Notes: generated from the letters alone by a model not told the origin. A DNA stretch of 64,000 nucleotides from Otis tarda (GCA_026413225.1 CM048553.1:49020001-49084000), one strand, 5' to 3'. Positions 51,174-64,000 are shown, counted from the first letter of the stretch. Translations and numbers: made by a program.

Positions 51174-51178
51174 CCAAT
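51174..51178. promoter_or_regulatory. CCAAT box (NF-Y-type site) in the CpG island
   Basis: GGCCAATCGGCG is a good NF-Y core with favourable flanks, written on the plus strand; on the gene strand it reads ATTGG. NF-Y works in either orientation, usually 60-100 bases upstream of the start, which would place minus-strand initiation near 51.07-51.12 kb. Binding is inferred from the motif only. Confidence 0.5.
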
Positions 51179-51200
51179 CGGCGAGGAGGGGCCGGGCAAA

Positions 51201-51251
51201 GGGCGGGGGCACGCGCGCCGGGGAGGAGGCGGGGGCGCGCCTGGGCGGGGG
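51201..51251. promoter_or_regulatory. Cluster of GC boxes (Sp/KLF-type sites)
   Basis: Three near-consensus GC boxes occur in 51 bases: GGGCGGGGG at 51201-51209, GGCGGGGGCG starting near 51229, and GGGCGGGGG at 51243-51251. They lie just upstream of the CCAAT box relative to minus-strand transcription. This spacing is usual for a TATA-less CpG-island promoter. Confidence 0.5.
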
Positions 51252-54200
51252 TGCGCGCTGCCTTGACCCCTCCCGCGCCCCCCCGGGGCTAGGGGCTCGG
51301 TGCTCGATGCTCGGTGCTGGTCCCTAAAAGCGGGGATTCGTCACGAAGGTATGGCCTGGCCAGGCCTCCAAACCATCAGCGAGCCACCGCCGTAACGTGG
51401 CCGTGCTTTCTTAATGTCCGGTGCCGCTGCCGGTTGTGCTGCATCAGGCCGATGACTTTTCCCGTGGTGTTATTTTTTCATCCCAGCTTTTTTTTTATGC
51501 TTGTTTAACTCCGGTTTTAAAATAGCTGCAGCTGCTCACTGCAAGATAGGGTTTTATTTGATCTCAGTTGAAGTGCTTTGTCAAGACAGACATATTCCAT
51601 AAATCTTGGCAGGTTTTCAAGGAAAATATTTTCTAGGAGAATATTTTTGTTTACATTAATTTCATGGTATTACAAATGCACCGGTTTATCAAATGCTTAC
51701 TTCCGTGCTAACCTGAACTTGTCTGTGTTAGTAAAATGGGTGCCACTCTGTGATGCAGACACCACATTAATTTCTAAAGTGTACATGAAAAAAAAACAAA
51801 AAAGAACAAAACTTGAGGAAGTATTCTGCACCAAATACTATTTCGTATTTCCCAAACACACCTATAGGTAAATGCATGTCTGAGTATTTCCCAAACAGAA
51901 GAAACTTGTTACTTCTTTAAATAAAAACAAGAAAAAGAACCAGTCACTTTCAATAGCAACATTTTTTTTCAAGAGCAATGCCACACTGCAACAAATCTGG
52001 AACCAATGAAAAAAAAAGGTCACTCATTGCCTGTGTTCAAAGAGTGACCAGTAACACGCACACGAGCATTTTTAATAATGGAAAAAATATCTGGGTAGAA
52101 ATCTCTCTTCTATCTCATACTTCTCGCTGAATCCCTGAAAGAAGGACATGCTTTAAGATCAGCCATCAATATCAATTAGCTGTAATGCTGATGATTATAC
52201 AACTGTGAGATCAAACAGGTAAAACTGTGCCCCCGCTCCCCGCATTCAAGCTAACAAGCTAATATTAAGTTGAGTTCAAGAGTGATGTTTCGCCTTTGCC
52301 TCAGCATTGTGCAATTAGGTACACGGAGAGTTTATACCTTTCTCTGTAGTACTTCACATTCTTCTCCACTGGAGACAAAGCGTTGGGCTCGAGGCTCTTT
52401 TGTTCCACACCAGTACAGTAATCACTACATTTTTACTCTGCAACAGTACTCCACGGGGAAGGTATTAACTTATGGCATGCTTAAACCAGTCATTAGCAAT
52501 GAGTGCAACTAAGAGAGGGGAAAGAGAAGAACAGTGCACCAGCGAAGAAATATTGTAATGGCTTGATGGATGGGACGGTGGACTTACTCTATTTGTCTGT
52601 CTCCTACCTGTTGGATGTCCTGTTTGTCTTCATCTACTGGTTTTGGTGTCTCACTTCAAAATAAATCAACTTCTCTTTGCATCCGTAGCAAGTATTTTCA
52701 GATGGATGCCATTCACAGTAATTTTTTTTTAAAAAAAAAGCAAACCAAAAAACCCAAAAAGCCACTCCTAACTAAAATATCTTTTTCACCCCTATAGCCA
52801 AAATCAGAAGGCATCGATGGGTGAAACTGAGGTATGCCAGGCTTTCCCCAGAATTGCATATGACGTAGCCACTGAAAAATTAAAATAAATATCTAAATAA
52901 GGATGCAGAACAAACTCTGCAGCCAAAGGTGAGACCCACGGGAATTTTTGTCCCATGAACAAAACATGCTCGACTTTCTTCCCACCCAGTGCCTGGCAAT
53001 TGCAGAGGGGAGCAGGGCACCGAGAGGTGCAAGGGATACCGGCAACAGTGAGGTGGTCATAGGGGAAAGGGGAACGCCCTGTATACTTACCTCACTTCAC
53101 AGAGCTCTGAAATTCCCAGTCCTCCCTATGTTCACAAGAGAGTTAGGTTAAACTGCAGGCTCTGTAATCGTTCAGTGACAAAAACCTCAGCATGGAGAGA
53201 ACCAAAAAAGAACTCAGACCCCCAGTATGCATCTGTAATACACCAACCTTTTTTCCATGTGGTGCTAAATAATCTGTAGCATGGAAAAAATCTCATAAAA
53301 AAAAAACAGAGAGTGGATCTAGTAATAACGGGGTGCAGGAACAAAAAAAAAAAAATAGATATTTTACTGGTGGGTTCCTCTTGTCACAACACAGCCTTTT
53401 TCATAAAGAGAAAAAAAATAATCCAAATGTGGACTGAAACTAGCTGGCAGCTTGGAAAGCTCAGCACTAAACCCAGCAGTGGCATAAGCCACACATGGCT
53501 ACAGGGCTGCGGTGGCCAGCGGTTCACTCCTGAGTCTGTCCCCAGGCTGTGCTGGGTGACCAGGCGGCCACAATTTCTGCAAGGAGGGCAGGGCAGGCTG
53601 CGTGCCAGGGCCTGTGGGATCCTGCCTTAGCCTGCAGTGTGCAACACAGGTAGGGTGTTCCACCCTGCAATGAACCTCCCTCTACCCTCAGCATCCACGG
53701 AATGGGGCTTGTGGCCGTAAGGAAGATTTTTGGAGCGCAGTTCCCATGGTCAGGAATTTTGCCCATCTTTTGTACAGCATACGATTGTCGCAAAACCTGC
53801 CAATAAATTGGTTTTGGCGGAAATAAAATTTGCACTGGTTTGGTGTCCCTCAGAGGACAGATAGTGGGATGCAGAGGGAGGGCGTCAGCCAATGCACTCG
53901 GTCAGGCTGGATTATGTAAAGGGCTTTGTTGACAATCCCAGACCACTCCAGGAGGATTTTGTGAAGTTTGCTTTCCGAGTGTCCCAACCTTTCCAGCAAA
54001 GGGTTTTACAGTAAGAAAATTGGATATGCCAATGTGGACAGTACCTGCTGGAAAGAGACAAGCCACTCTGATAGCCACAGGGACCAGTTAGGAATTTATT
54101 CCAGCCTATTGATATCTCAGGGCAGAAAAGAAAGACAGTAATAAGTAATTAAGTCTCTCTTACTTTCAACAGAGCTGTTAAGACCTCAGAGTATTTCCAC

Positions 54201-54806
54201 AAAATGTAACAAGCAATAATTTGATGGTAATAACTTGGAAGTCATTGCAACCTTTTACCTGAGGGTCTCAAAGAACTTTATAAATGGGAATTATTTTATA
54301 AAGTTGTATGCAAAACATGGAGTATTACAATAATTCGGTTAAACCAGTCAAGTAATTCATAGCCTATAAGCAAACAGGAAAGAAATCAAAGAGCTGAGAA
54401 GAATGGACAAATTTTTAATAATATGTAACATGTACAGCATACAATGTGATACACCGTTTTGCTATGACTTTTCTTCAGAGATTTCAACAGTCAGGTTCCC
54501 TGCCCTGCAAGCCTCACAGTGTAAGGAGGAGCTCTGACAAACTTTAGGTGTGAAAAGAGAAAAAGGAAAGCTGAGAGAAGACAGAATTAGAATTATACGC
54601 ATATATGTCTTGTTAGTAAACAGGACAGCTTGAAGTTTTGCTATGTTACTAGCAGCAGAACTTCAGCAAGGTAACGCTTTGAAAAGAAACATACTAATAA
54701 GTCTCACACCTGGGATGGAAATACCAGCAGACAAACTGTAACTGATGCAGTAAAAATGATTTGTTGCAACCAGTGGTGGGATGGCAGGAGGGGATTTGTG
54801 TCTTTT

Positions 54807-54825
54807 TGTGTGTGTGTGTGTGTGT
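54807..54825. repeat. (GT)n microsatellite
   Basis: About nine GT units between T runs, in the intergenic region. Confidence 0.9.
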
Positions 54826-57800
54826 TTTTGTGGTTTGGTTTTATTTTGCCATCAGTTAAAAGGTAAAAATTGTAACATGAGCTAGTAAAAGAGACGGCAG
54901 AGAAAAAAATATGGTGGTAAGAGCTACCCATGATTACTGGGAAGAATAACCAGAGTAGCAATAAAAATTTTAGAAGTGAAAGTGATGCTGACCATACCAC
55001 TGTTAATGCAGATTTCCTCGTTCGTACAGGGTGCACAAATGCAAGCTTGAAGGTGTCTGCAGAAGATACTGCATCCAGAGAAATGAAGGCTCTTGTACTG
55101 CTCTTCCCTTATGCCTGCCACCGAATGCATATGAATGAAGACAAGATTCAGCTCCTACATTTCTGCAAGTAAAAAGAAAATTTTTAAGAAGGTGTGGTGA
55201 GTTCTTCAACTTCCCTGAAGAATGAACTTCATTTTGTGACAGTGGCTGAAACACATGAGGCAAGTGTCCTTCATCTCCAGGAGTTTTGTTTTTTTTTTTA
55301 ATATATATCAATATTTTTCTCCACTGACCCCCACCTTTCATGTAGTAACTCCCTTTTGCTCATCAATCTGAGGACAAGCATCAGCAGGAGGGATGTGGTC
55401 CACTGAAGTTTTTTCTTTAGAGCTTCATTTGTGTCCTGTGCAAAGTGGCACTGAGGGCGTGGTGGCGTCTTTTATATAGTTCAGCACTGCTCTGTTCTTT
55501 ACAAATTAAAAACATGAGAAAAAGCTGCATGGTGCCCAGGGGAGGAATAAGAAAAACTGTGCAAGTTTCCAGCTGAACAGGAAAATGTTCATGTTAAGTG
55601 AGCTTTGACTTCACAGATTCAAGTGCTGAACAAACAGCAGAGAGTGTTGGTTTAGCTCTTGTTCTCTTGTGTTCAGTGGTATTTTCTTTCAGCCTCATTT
55701 GGTGTCTTTGTATCAGAATCAACAGGTGGCTGTGAAATTTTGGGCTTAAAACAAACCCATCTAAACCTATTTCACCTGCAGTTGCTTCTGGAGTTACTTT
55801 CTTTGGTTTTACTGGTTCAATTCTCTAGCACTGTCGGGAATTGTTCATTTTCTTTTAAACATAACTTTTACTTAATGCCTCTGATGCCTTGAGCCAGACT
55901 ACAGTCAAATAGGTTGTTTTTCATAGAAAGACCTATTAAATGCTTTTCTTATTCAAATAAATTGAGCTTTTTCATTATTTGAAATTATTAAAAATTAAAT
56001 TTTAGAAGCTGTCATCAACCCAACTGCCTTGGGCCAAAGCTGACGAATGAAGGTGATGGTGTTAAGAACTTTTCCCCCCTCTTACTATAACTCTGTACAA
56101 ACTATCCTCAGATGCAAAGAGCATACATTATATAGTTTTCTGCTTATATTTTACAAGCAAAATCACAACAATAATGTAACAAATCCTCAAGAAGAGTCTG
56201 GAAAACCCCAGGTAGTACAAAAACAGTGAATTCCCTTAAGAAAGATTAGTCAAAATACTTCCTATTAACTTCTTATATTTTAGTACACTCTGAATAAAGT
56301 AGCTTTCAGAAATTCTTCTTTGAAAGAAACCCTAATCATGACAGTAACTTCTGCATGGAAATGGGGTCAACAAAACCAACAGAGAAGAGTTTTCCAACCT
56401 TTTATTTGGGGGATATAGGATTTAACAACTTTCAAGATGCAGAGAAAAGGTGAGCTTGCTCACTTTTCCCCCTTCTTGTTAAACCATTGCATGGCAAAAG
56501 GTACATTTTAATCCACACAAGTGTTTAGACATTTACAAAACTTTTACGCAGCCATCTTAGATATAAATCCATACTTCTGTGATATTCATCTGTTCAGAAT
56601 CAGTACCACATAGTTGAGGAAAAAATGGATGTTGTGAACAACAAAAACGCCCCGTGATGGTGGAGCAAGCTCTTTGCTTTGACAGTCTAGTTCATGAGCA
56701 TGTCTGAGCCAGGGAGGCAGACCATATTAACTAGATACACTGACTGGCAAGATTCACCCAGGCACAGCAGTAACAGATATGCTGAGCAACTTCTCTCCAC
56801 AATGCATCTGGCAGAGATGGACATTAAAATAAAAATGGTTTCCATGATGTCTCTGTCATCAAGGTAGTTTCTCTGTTGCCAAACACAAAGCTTAGAGACA
56901 AATGCATAGCAGCAATGGTTACGGCAATTAAAAGAAAGTTGCCTGTCAGCACCCCTTTCCAGAAAAGAACTGAGTCAAAGTATTATGAAAGTAGATGTCT
57001 CAGATTCTGGCACATTTAATCACATTATTGTTTGACAAATTCTTGCACAACCTCTCACATGCCTTGTTTATGCTCAGTACCCTTTGAGCTGTGCTCTGTA
57101 CAAGCCCATAGAAAATACATTGTGCTTGTTTCAAAGAGCTTATCCCATGAATGTTCTAATTCCCCTCCTTGGATTTTCTATAATCAGTTTGTTCCTTGGT
57201 GTTTTCACACACACAAAGTAAAATTCTTCTTATTTAACTCACCCCTAAAAGAACATGGGACGTACTGGAACAGGATTATATCTGTCACAAGCTGGCGAAA
57301 TGACTGTGTGGTTTTATGCAAATCAAATTCTCCAGAGATTATCCCAAATCCGCACAAGTTTATTTTTTGTGTATCTGCCTTGGGACCTCAAGTCAGCTGT
57401 TTTACTTTTCCATCTTGTTTTAAAGGTATTGTGTCCGACAGGACAGTGTCACTTATTTCACCCTGGCTGGTCCTCGCTGAGGGCTGCAGGCACTGCGTGG
57501 ATGCGCTCTTCCACAAGACCAGGATCAGCCCTGCAAGGTCTGTTTTTCACTTCCTTCTGCTCTGCCCAAATTAACAATATCTTATTGCAAATTAGACTTC
57601 AGGAGTTTCTCATTTTTATGATTCTTATGAGAACTACCTTTGCAGTTTGGAAACTGGAGTATATCAGCCCTCCAGTAGATGCAGGACCAGATGACATACG
57701 CCTTCTTTCTCTGCTCAGCTCTGAAACTCCCAGCTCTCAGACTAACAGGGTGTGTCACTCCAGACAAATATTTATATACTGAACTTCATTTCCTTATGTG

Positions 57801-60800
57801 AGTTCCTGGTGAATGTATAAAAATACAGTCACCACAATTTTAAAACCTAAAATACCCACATCTATTAATTAAGAATTTTAAGGGAGAGACTGGTCTCTAA
57901 TTGCACAGCTCAAACTGTTCATTTTCCTATGGGTGCCAATTATTATTGTTCTTCTCAGTGGCACCTCCACTGTAGGCCGTGGGGTAATGAAGAAAGCTGA
58001 GTAAACACTGCATATAAGATATTTGTGAATCATTAACAAGTCATTAGAACAATTATAGATGATTTGTACTGAAATAGGGTCTAGCACAGAGAATGTTAGT
58101 CGTCTTGTGCACAGGCAGTCTGTGGTACCGGGAATTTAAAGCCCTGCAGTGAAGTCTTAATCCAACAGCCTTTCTGATAGAATTGCCTTTTCTTTCCTGA
58201 GGTCCACTTTAGAGGCCCTCAGTTGTTTTCTTGTGGCTATTCTTACAAGGGATTATTCTGATGTCGTGACTGTTTGCAGATGAGATGTCCATGACAGGAA
58301 AGATGCCCGTGACCCCCGCGGCAGGGCTCAGCAGGGCTGACAGCCTGGTTGCCCTCAAGGGCAAGGGTTGGACCCTAACTCTTAAACAAATATAAAATTT
58401 CAGACCGACATTTATTTATTTTAAATACACTTGGGCGTGAGCATGACCATCAATGGCCTTCCTGGACAGGTGTGTTTCCATCTGTCAGCACCAGCATGCT
58501 GCACACATGCTATCACGTTCCCTGTAACAAGCTGCTGTTGTCTGGATCCTCCCTGTGCACAGGTCCACTTAGATCAGGCCTCCATCAACATGTGCAATTA
58601 AGCTCTTACAGCCATCGCTGCTTGACGGCTTGATTTCTGGAACAGCAGATAGCCCACAGCTGTTACTGGAAACTTCAGCCCTTTTTATTTCAGGGCTCCT
58701 GGTTCTGTAACTTTAGGTCCTCATGCCTGAAGAGTGAAGCTGCAGTGGTCCTGCGGTGATATCTGAAATGCAGCTCCACTCCTATTCCCACACCTGGTGC
58801 AGAAAAGCGAGGAAACCTTTCTCCTTTAATTAAACTGCCTTAGGTGAAGGTCATTAATTTTTCTTTTTCTTTGAAAGTGCTATGGAATGTAATCCTTGAA
58901 AAAACAAACCCACTACAATTATGCACTGCTATGGTAGAAGAGAAGAGGTAATAAGGTTTCCCCAGCAACTATTAGTGGTGACGCAGTGTACATCATAAGT
59001 ATTATGTGACTTCATTACTTCTAAACTATTCGATGGTCTATATTAAACAACATTAACGGGAATAGATTCAATTACAGTTTTAATACAAAATCCCAGTTGA
59101 TGTACGTGATGTAAATAGCTGTACTGCAAGCCGTAATTCCTTCCAAAAAAAAAAACCCAAACAGAACAGCAAATAAATTGTCAGGCCAATGTTGCTGTAA
59201 GACTTTAGCTTTTATATCTGAGGTTCATTTGTTTCACTTGCAGCTATATTGCCCTTCCTTGAAATTTAATCTTACCTCTACTGGATGTAGAAATATATTT
59301 TAAAAATCTCCATATCAAGTACCAAACAATTGAAAAGTGCTCTATCCTCGAAGGCATTATCAAGGCTTTTCACTTAGTAGAAGGGGGTATTTTGCCAATG
59401 GAGACGTGAAGGGGGAGTGCAAAGGGATACACTGCGAAAATGCAGGATCCCTGTAGCCCCCAGACACTGCTTCATTTGTGAAGTGAGGTTCTCTGAATAC
59501 AAGATGGTAAGGATAAGGATGAATTCTTGATAAGGAGCAAGACAGAAATATATAGGATTTACCAGCTGCATTAATAATAAAAGTAAAATTGCTTCAGTCT
59601 GTTGAGAAAGACTAGTTCAGAAACAAGACATTTGCACCAGCTTCTCCGCTCAGCTCAACTACCCAAACGTCCTTTCCTACTCACAGAGAAAATTATAAAG
59701 GATCAGGTACACACACTCATGGAAGCTGGTATCTCAAATCTAGAACAAATCTGGGGCTCAGGGAAGGGCAAAAGAGAAATTACTTACTAAGTATATTGGT
59801 GGACTGTTTTGATTATTAATGGAGGGATCCATTCTCCTAATTTTCCCTGGAGCATTCCATACTCTAGAGCATAAGAAAATAGAAAAGCATGCTGCTCTCT
59901 TCAACTTTTTCTTAATGTTTGGTAGGATTCGCATTTTAAAATAAATGCAATCAGACCCAGACACTTTGCAATGCATTCTGCAGACACAATGGAAAGCAGA
60001 GAAAGAACTCCACATTGGATATGTCAGTCACACCCTTTCCTACAAGAAAATGAGAAAAGACTGTGCGATGAGAACAATATCTGAATCTGTATCAGGGAGA
60101 CTACATTTGAAACAGTGGCACCAACAAGGTGAGCCTCAGACAACCTCCTTACTCTTTGGGTCTGATTACTTTGGAAGTTCTTCTCCTAACTGCTCATTCC
60201 TTGTCTTGCAGGGTCTGACTGTGTGAATTATTCTACTTCTCCCTGCCTGTACTGTACCAAATGTATTATGGATGAAACTGATAATTTCAAGGCAGAAGTA
60301 ATTTCTTCAGGAAATATGGGCCAATAGCTTGCCAAAATTTTTATGTGGCTACATTTATTATTTGGCTTATTATTGCATCTTATTATTTTGAAGATTTTTG
60401 AATGGTGTCCTGCGACATTACACCTTACACACCCATCCAGAAGATTAACTTGCTTGAGTTGCAACAAGTATTTCATACGTGCAAATAGTTTTTTTTTACC
60501 TAGCCGAATATTCAAGTGTATTTTTCAGCTACTGACTACTAAAATTCAGCTTCTCAAATTAAATCATCCTTTTTTTCCCTGTCAGGATAGGAAAATATAA
60601 CATATACCTACTATTCACTAGCTTTTTAATAAATGGAATAATAAAGGACATCAACAAAGAAGCCAGCAGCAAATGGAACAACTGTTCTTGCACTCTAACT
60701 ATAGAGATAGATTGGATTTTTTTTCCACAATAAATCTTCATGAAAACCACTAATTCACGTCTTTGGCCTGCTTTCTCCCTCTACTGGTCTGAAACAGAAA

Positions 60801-63403
60801 CTTTCCTATAGGAAATTTCAAGACCTTCCATATTAAAATCTGGCCTTTGTATTCATTTTACAGGAAAGAAAGAATGATGACCCTGGTGCTCATTCTTTGC
60901 AGTACTAATGCATCACATGCCACTGTAGTTCATGAACAAGGACAATAGATATCTTCAATGGTCTGTCCATATTTATGCTATTTATTCTTAAAATACCTCC
61001 TTTCTGTAGGGATTTGAGCTGAATAGTCATGTGATAGAATGAGAGTTAATCACAAATCCATGATTAATACGCCATCCTGAACCTCATTCAAGTGATAAGC
61101 GCAAGTTGCTGTTTGAAGTTTGCTCTCTGCAAAGGAAAAGGGAAGACGTGAATGGAAAAAGGTGAGGGACACCTGCTATTTTAAACACATTGTGATGGCA
61201 AGAACATCATAAAGTCTCAGAAGTTGGGAGTTTCTAGCTTATGAGAAGCCGGCTTGGATGAAGGCTGCATTCAAACGATGTGTTTCTCCTCAGTCATGTT
61301 TCTCTCTCTTTGGGCAATCACAGTGAGCTAGCTCAAGGAACTGGTCTGGCCAAAATCTGCCTTCCTGTATACCTCTCAAAAAGTTATTTTTTTAGCCAGC
61401 AGATTGCACTTCAGTCTGCTTAACGTGAGAGTGAATCACAGCCTGATCACAGTTCTGACATCCCTAGGCTCTCAATTTTTCCTTAATATAGCCTTAATTT
61501 GACTTATCACATTTTCTGTGCTTTCCTTCCAGAAGGAGCTGATCACTCTGTCCCTGGTTTATCTTTACTTTGTTCCTAAAAGGTGTCCTTTAACCTACAG
61601 TGCCAACACACAGGTGAACATGCCAACACTGAAGCCCACCTGCATGCTCTGTTGAATGATACAAACATGTATTCCCATGGGACACAGGGGAATGGGACGG
61701 TACAGATGATTCTTAGATCAACATACCCTGGAAATCCATCTTCCTTGTGATCCCTTCCTCTAACCTACAGAAAAAATATTGATTTTCAGCATGACTCAGT
61801 GACAAGTTTTTACCTTGCTGTTTGCCACTGCCAAACATTTGAGTTATGGTTGTCTTCCATCCACAGCAAGAAAACCAGATAATTTCCCTCAGAGCTGAGC
61901 TCTCCAGAGGCCAGCATGGATGGCTGCTGCACCTCAGCCAGACCCAGCGAGTAGCCATACGGCACCGGGATGCTGAGGTTGGTATTCCTGGAGCAGGAAT
62001 CCACTGCATTTGCACACACAGCGGATCAGAGAGAGCAGAGGCACGGGGAAAGTCTCCCAAGTCTGGGCACATCATAATGCTGTTTGCACAGACAGTCCAG
62101 ATTCATTTCTGCACTGCAGGTTGCTTTGCTTTTACTGGTGCAATCTCAGCAAACCCAGTATCCAGGGCCTTTAAAATTAATGGCTTTTTTTTTCCTTTCT
62201 TTCCCTGCCACAGCCTGGCAGCCTGCAGCTTTGAATACAGAAGAGGGAAAAAAAAAATTACCAAAAGTAAATGTAAAAAACCCCAGCTTGTAAGCACCAT
62301 TAGGCTTGATGGGAATGTGGAATATTTGCTGAGGAGCTCAGAGAAAAGGAAGAGAAGAGGAGCAGATACTTGACAGTGCGTAAAAGAATATAACCTTGCT
62401 GTCAAAGGAAAAAAGACTGTTAAGACAGAAGAAAGAAGCCAAGCTCAGCGTCAAGGGTGGCTGAGCAAGTTTTTAAAACTAATTGTTATTTGGAAAGGTA
62501 GCCAGGAGTTGTGAGGCAGGGAAAAAGAAACAGAGAAGGCCAAACCCATGTGGCCAAGAAAAGGAGAGAAGTACTCTGGAAGAAACCCACAAGCAGCAGA
62601 ATTATGTAGTAAGAGAGCAGGCCTTAATGGCACTGTTTCTCACACTCTCATAAGCTTCCTGGCTGCTAAACACACATGAATGAGCAAAGGCACAAAGGGT
62701 GCCTGTTTCCAGGTTAGACTCTTATCATATGCCTTTGGTGGCAAGGCACGTGTGAAAGGGACCAGCCCGTGCCACCGTGCTGGGCCACACGCGCCTGCAC
62801 ACCCCTCAGCACTGCAGCCACCCAGCCCCATCTCCTCTCCCCGACCCCGGGCAGCTCAGGGTGCTCCTGCCCTGGGGACTAGGGGAAGCTGGCCAGGACC
62901 TTCACAACCTGTGAAGCCCAGTGTTTCTCCCTTTAGCCACAGTACTTGATGTGCAGCCTTCCTCCAGGAGAGCAGCAGAGGAGGCAGGCACAAGCTGGGG
63001 TTGCACCAAGGTGCTGGAGGACTTTACAGCCCAGGCCTTGCACTTCTAAATGGAAGTTTTTGTTGCTGTATTAAGGAGAATTAGTTAGTCCAGACACCAC
63101 ACCCTCTCTGGCCTCAGCTGGGCCACCATCTCACCTCCCAGCTCTATGGTAAAAAGTACCCATACTAAGGCTGTCTGGCTGAGTTAGATATCAGTGTATG
63201 AGAGTTTCTTTGAAAACCATTGCAAACCGCTGTGTCCTTTCTCACTGCTTGGTTTGACGAAGGCAGTGACACATCCTAACAAAGTGCACAGGCTGTACAA
63301 GGAGACATTTAGCTTCCTATTTCCTCTAATGCTTTTGTTGTACATCTCCACATGCCAGGATGAAATGGGTGGGCAAGAAAGCAAGATGAACAGGTTCTGC
63401 ATT

Positions 63404-63427
63404 CCCCCCCCCCCCCCCCCCCCCCCC
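63404..63427. repeat. C24 run
   Basis: Twenty-four consecutive C in the intergenic region. It is the source of the proline or glycine runs in the long frames crossing it on both strands. Length is prone to sequencing error. Confidence 0.95.
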
Positions 63428-64000
63428 GATCCCTCCAAATGGAGCAGCTTCTCTGAAGGGGAACGGATGTGGCCTTGCCACACTACAGGGTGGGAGAGGA
63501 GAGGATTGCAGTGGGTGCCAAATCCTTCTTCACCCACCCAGTCAGGACAAGGCTTTGACTTCTCAGCAAGCACCGGATGCATTAAAGCTGTTAAAGCTCC
63601 AGTTGTGCTTGTATTCTCCCCATGGTGCTCAAATAGAGCAACTGGGCACCCTCTGCACAGAGACTCTGAGCAAAACCACCCCCTGCCCTGGGTACATGTG
63701 TGCACAGTGGGTCTGATCAGGAACCAGCTGGGAGAGGAGAAGGGAAAATGCCACAGGAGCTGGCTGTGCCCAGGGAAGGGACACGCTGTGACAGGGGAGG
63801 GATGCACTGAGGGTGTCTGTGGGAGCGAGAGGAGCCGCAAGCTGCTAAGCCAGGGGAGCAGGAATTGCGAGCGCAGCTCAGATGGGTCCCCAAAAAACAG
63901 CCCTGGCATGCAATAAAATGTACCCAGAGCCTCCTGCTTGGCTGCCATTTGCTCATTTCTCTTAATCCAATTAGAGATGTTTAATCCCACCAGTTTGATA

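Larger units (their letters stand above)
1..51200 (-). other. MYRIP: MYRIP gene, 5' portion (promoter-proximal exon 1, intron 1, exon 2, part of intron 2)
   Basis: The gene is read right to left. The anchor is exon 2 at 36546-36695, whose translation matches the start of MYRIP. A CpG island about 14 kb upstream on the same strand supplies a plausible noncoding first exon, which fits the vertebrate MYRIP layout (noncoding exon 1, start codon in exon 2, long introns). MYRIP links Rab27a-GTP on melanosomes and secretory granules to myosin VIIa and actin. The upper limit near 51.2 kb is a guess at the transcription start, and the lower limit is the window edge. The exon for the rest of the Rab-binding domain, with its cysteine-rich zinc finger, is not visible in the left 36 kb, so the gene continues off the left end. 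Exon 2 identity is strong; the exon 1 link is inferred. Confidence 0.85.
50240..51420. promoter_or_regulatory. MYRIP: CpG island, probable MYRIP promoter
   Basis: This is the only CpG-dense, very GC-rich block in an otherwise AT-rich window. CpG is depleted on both sides and abundant within. It holds several GC boxes (GGGCGGGGG at 51201-51209 and 51243-51251, and a similar GGCGGGGGCG near 51229), a CCAAT box at 51174-51178, and a good minus-strand splice donor at 50860/50859. It is 14 kb upstream of the MYRIP coding exon with no other gene between. The transcription start cannot be fixed by eye; a position between about 50.97 and 51.17 kb on the minus strand fits the box positions. Edges are approximate. 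CpG-island promoters are often bidirectional, so a divergent plus-strand transcript is possible. Confidence 0.85.
51421..64000. other. Region upstream of MYRIP; intergenic, no gene seen
   Basis: No CR1 copy and no second CpG island are visible. Base composition rises in GC at about 52.95-53.9 kb and 62.7-64 kb. Frames of 100 to 270 codons occur at 57.0-57.8, 61.7-62.4 and 63.2-64.0 kb, but they overlap on opposite strands or in different frames, lack family motifs and in the last case cross a C24 run. I do not call them genes. Confidence 0.7.

Noticed and set aside
50434-51327. Overlapping frames of 297, 257 and 152 codons on the plus strand of the CpG island
   Set aside because: They overlap in several frames of very GC-rich DNA where stops are rare, and consist of proline, arginine and alanine runs with no domain.
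57032-57782. Two overlapping plus-strand frames of 180 and 175 codons
   Set aside because: Different frames of the same DNA, no motif or family likeness, no CpG island or splice context.
61713-62373. Frames of 120 codons (minus) and 175 codons (plus) on opposite strands
   Set aside because: They overlap each other and show no recognisable domain.
63184-63990. Frames of 268 (minus) and 240 (plus) codons
   Set aside because: Both run through the C24 tract and overlap on opposite strands. This is a chance frame in a moderately GC-rich region.
51421-64000. Search for MOBP, the upstream neighbour of MYRIP in mammals as I recall
   Set aside because: No frame resembling it was seen on either strand.
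1-64000. CRISPR arrays, tRNA or rRNA genes, endogenous retrovirus genes
   Set aside because: No regularly spaced repeats, no tRNA box pairs, and no gag, pol or env-like frames other than CR1 reverse transcriptase.

Overview
The window is vertebrate, and almost certainly bird, nuclear DNA. It is AT-rich and gene-poor. It carries several CR1 LINE fragments of the avian type, ending in ATTCTATG-type 3' repeats, and has a single CpG island. There are no bacterial operons, no CRISPR arrays and no rRNA or tRNA genes that I can see. The long open reading frames are either CR1 reverse transcriptase or chance frames in GC-rich or simple-repeat DNA.

One host gene explains the layout: the 5' end of MYRIP (myosin VIIA and Rab interacting protein, also called Slac2-c or exophilin-8), on the minus strand. 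The CpG island at about 50.24-51.42 kb is the likely promoter and holds a probable first exon with a good splice donor at 50860/50859. Intron 1 runs from about 50.86 down to 36.70 kb. Exon 2 (36695-36546) has a strong acceptor, a short 5' UTR, the MYRIP start codon at 36655 and the first 36 codons plus two bases, followed by a consensus donor. Intron 2 fills the rest, from 36.5 kb to the left edge and beyond. The next MYRIP exon, which would begin the zinc-finger half of the Rab-binding domain, is not in the window.

The right-hand 12.6 kb (51.4-64 kb) lies upstream of MYRIP and looks intergenic; I found no supportable gene there. Intron 2 holds most of the CR1 copies. There is an old fragment at 8.02 kb, a younger 1.2 kb copy at 8.8-9.98 kb (plus strand) with a mostly open reverse transcriptase frame, a decayed 1.0 kb copy at 13.96-14.97 kb (minus strand), and several short 3' ends. 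Intron 1 holds a 260 bp CR1 3' end, an old CR1 fragment and a very short CR1 tail. Simple repeats are common, including a run of 41 A, a run of 27 T, a run of 24 C and two short local duplications.

The most interesting feature is the inferred MYRIP leader. If exon 1 splices directly to exon 2, a 48-codon upstream frame starting in the CpG island ends in a TAA that overlaps the MYRIP ATG by one base (TAATG). A 17-base G run also sits only 11 bases into intron 1. I found no wholly new biological system.
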